A DNA stretch of 5,516 nucleotides. Source: a bacterium. Lineage in GTDB: Bacteria; Krumholzibacteriota; Krumholzibacteriia; JACNKJ01. Below the pieces are notes generated by a model, which saw nothing but the letters and a program-made list of their open reading frames with translations, had not been told where the DNA came from and searched no databases. Location: NCBI GenBank assembly GCA_014382085.1, contig JACNKJ010000114.1:1-5516 (forward strand), read 5' to 3'. A program made the translations under genes and the position numbers. Of this stretch, positions 4,560 through 5,516 are shown piece after piece; the first letter of the stretch is position 1, and every line of letters starts with the position of its first letter.

Positions 4560-5516
4560 GCGAGCAGGCTCTGCGAATACTCGCGGTGAATTGGCGCGAC
4601 CTGAAAAACCCGGAAGCCGGCGGCGCAGAAACCCATATTCACGAACTGCTTGAGCGATTGGTCGGCAAGGGGCATCAGATTACCCTTCTCGCTGCGGGTT
4701 TTGAAGGCGCGAGTGCCGAGGAACACTACCATGGCTTGCGCGTGATTCGAGCCGGTGGGGCCATGACCGCCAACTTCGCTCTGGCTCTAAAAGCCCGTCG
4801 TCTGCTTCAGAAAGAACCCTTCGATGTGATCGTCGAAGACGTGAACAAGGTACCCTTCTTCCTGCCGCTGTTTTCTTCACTTCCCAGTCTTCTGGTGGTA
4901 CCTCACCTTTTCGGTTCCACGGTCTTTCGCGAAACCAATCCCATTTTCGCCAGCTACGTTTGGCTCATGGAAAGGGCGATCCCCGCAGTTTTCGGGCGTT
5001 CAGGCGTATTGGCCATCAGTCCCAGCACACGCGACGATCTCGTGTCCCGCGGCATGAATGCCGAAGGTATCCAGGTGAACTATTGCGGCTTCGATGCGGA
5101 GCCCTATGATTTGCAAAATCCTCCCTCCAAAAACGCGCATCCGACACTGGTTCACACCGGACGCCTTCGTAAGTACAAGGGTGCCGACATCGTGTTGCGC
5201 AGCTTTGCGCGCATTCAAGACGAACTGCCCGAGGCGCGGCTTGAGATCATCGGTGATGGACCCGAGCGTCCTGAGCTGGAAAAACTTAGTGCGAGCCTGG
5301 GCCTTGAGGACTGCGTCACCTTCCACGGATTCATGAAGCTGCCGGACATGGTCGAGCTGCTCTATCGCAGCCACCTTTTCCTCAACGCCAGTCCCAAAGA
5401 AGGATGGGGGCTCACCGTGATCGAGGCCGGCGCTTGTGGCGTGCCCACGGTCGCAGCCGATTCACCGGGCCTGCGCGATTCCGTGCGCCACGAGGAAACG
5501 GGCGTCCTGGTTCCCT
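4556..5516 (+). CDS. GT4-family (GT-B fold) glycosyltransferase, 3' partial
   Basis: Predicted retaining glycosyltransferase that moves a sugar from a nucleotide-sugar donor to a glycan, lipid or small-molecule acceptor at the cytosolic side. The open frame gives 320 residues to the window edge; relatives are about 370-400, so only the last helices are missing. The N-terminal Rossmann domain has ILAVNWRDLKNPEAGGAETHIHELLERL (8-35), with the GGAE acceptor-side loop (22-25), then GHQITLLAAGF (39-49). The C-terminal donor domain has HTGRLRKYKGADIVLRSF (200-217), IIGDGPERPELE (231-242), VTFHGF (254-259) and EGWGLTVIEAGACGVPTVA (282-300). The last contains the E-x7-E motif (Glu282, Glu290), followed by DSPGLRDSV (302-310) and GVLVP. 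No transmembrane segment is evident. The ATG overlaps the methyltransferase stop (ATGA); no strong Shine-Dalgarno is present, so translation is probably coupled. The sugar and acceptor are unknown. Confidence 0.94.
   Translation, partial: MSEQALRILAVNWRDLKNPEAGGAETHIHELLERLVGKGHQITLLAAGFEGASAEEHYHGLRVIRAGGAMTANFALALKARRLLQKEPFDVIVEDVNKVPFFLPLFSSLPSLLVVPHLFGSTVFRETNPIFASYVWLMERAIPAVFGRSGVLAISPSTRDDLVSRGMNAEGIQVNYCGFDAEPYDLQNPPSKNAHPTLVHTGRLRKYKGADIVLRSFARIQDELPEARLEIIGDGPERPELEKLSASLGLEDCVTFHGFMKLPDMVELLYRSHLFLNASPKEGWGLTVIEAGACGVPTVAADSPGLRDSVRHEETGVLVP

Larger units (their letters stand above)
3..5516 (+). other. Probable single operon: ribD-ribE-ribBA-ribH-nusB-methyltransferase-glycosyltransferase
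   Basis: All seven genes run in one direction. Junctions are, in order: abutting, 1-base overlap, a 73-base gap, a 1-base gap, a 4-base overlap and a 4-base overlap. No terminator-like hairpin with a T-run or convincing internal promoter interrupts them. The first four genes cover riboflavin synthesis, and nusB is a common partner of ribH. The last two appear to be glycan-type genes carried in the same transcript. The operon extends beyond the window at both ends, so its promoter and any FMN riboswitch are not visible. Confidence 0.75.

Overview
This is a compact, single-strand bacterial operon fragment, and every gene reads on the + strand. In order it holds ribD (5' end cut off by the window), ribE, ribBA, ribH, nusB, a class I SAM-dependent methyltransferase and a GT4-type glycosyltransferase (3' end cut off). 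The first four genes encode the set needed to make riboflavin from GTP and ribulose 5-phosphate, apart from the phosphatase step, which is usually supplied by a general housekeeping enzyme. The proteins are recognised from family motifs read directly in the translations.

The layout is very tight. ribD abuts ribE with no gap. ribE and ribBA share one base (TAATG). ribH and nusB are one base apart. nusB/methyltransferase and methyltransferase/glycosyltransferase each overlap by four bases (ATGA). The only real intergenic space is about 73 bases between ribBA and ribH. It carries a short tandem hexamer repeat (five units of GAAC plus two A/T bases) and a strong Shine-Dalgarno sequence for ribH. 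No terminator, FMN riboswitch, tRNA, mobile element or CRISPR array is visible. An FMN riboswitch, if there is one, would lie upstream of ribD, outside the window.

How the genes work together: RibBA opens the pathway twice, making the pyrimidine precursor from GTP (C-terminal domain) and the four-carbon unit from ribulose 5-phosphate (N-terminal domain). RibD deaminates and then reduces the pyrimidine. RibH condenses the two branches to lumazine, and RibE dismutates lumazine to riboflavin. NusB is the rRNA antitermination factor, a common companion of ribH. The two downstream genes look like glycan or lipid-glycan modification enzymes, and their translational coupling to nusB suggests transcription with the rib genes.

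The DNA is moderately GC-rich, with frequent G/C at third codon positions. The order ribD-ribE-ribBA-ribH-nusB occurs in many phyla (Deltaproteobacteria-like groups, Gemmatimonadota/FCB-related lineages and others), so the phylum cannot be fixed from this window. There is no sign of a novel defence or mobile system. The points most worth a second look are the hexamer repeat and its possible pairing with the ribH ribosome binding site, several substitutions at usually conserved positions of RibD and RibBA, and the coupling of two glycan-type genes to the riboflavin/nusB unit.
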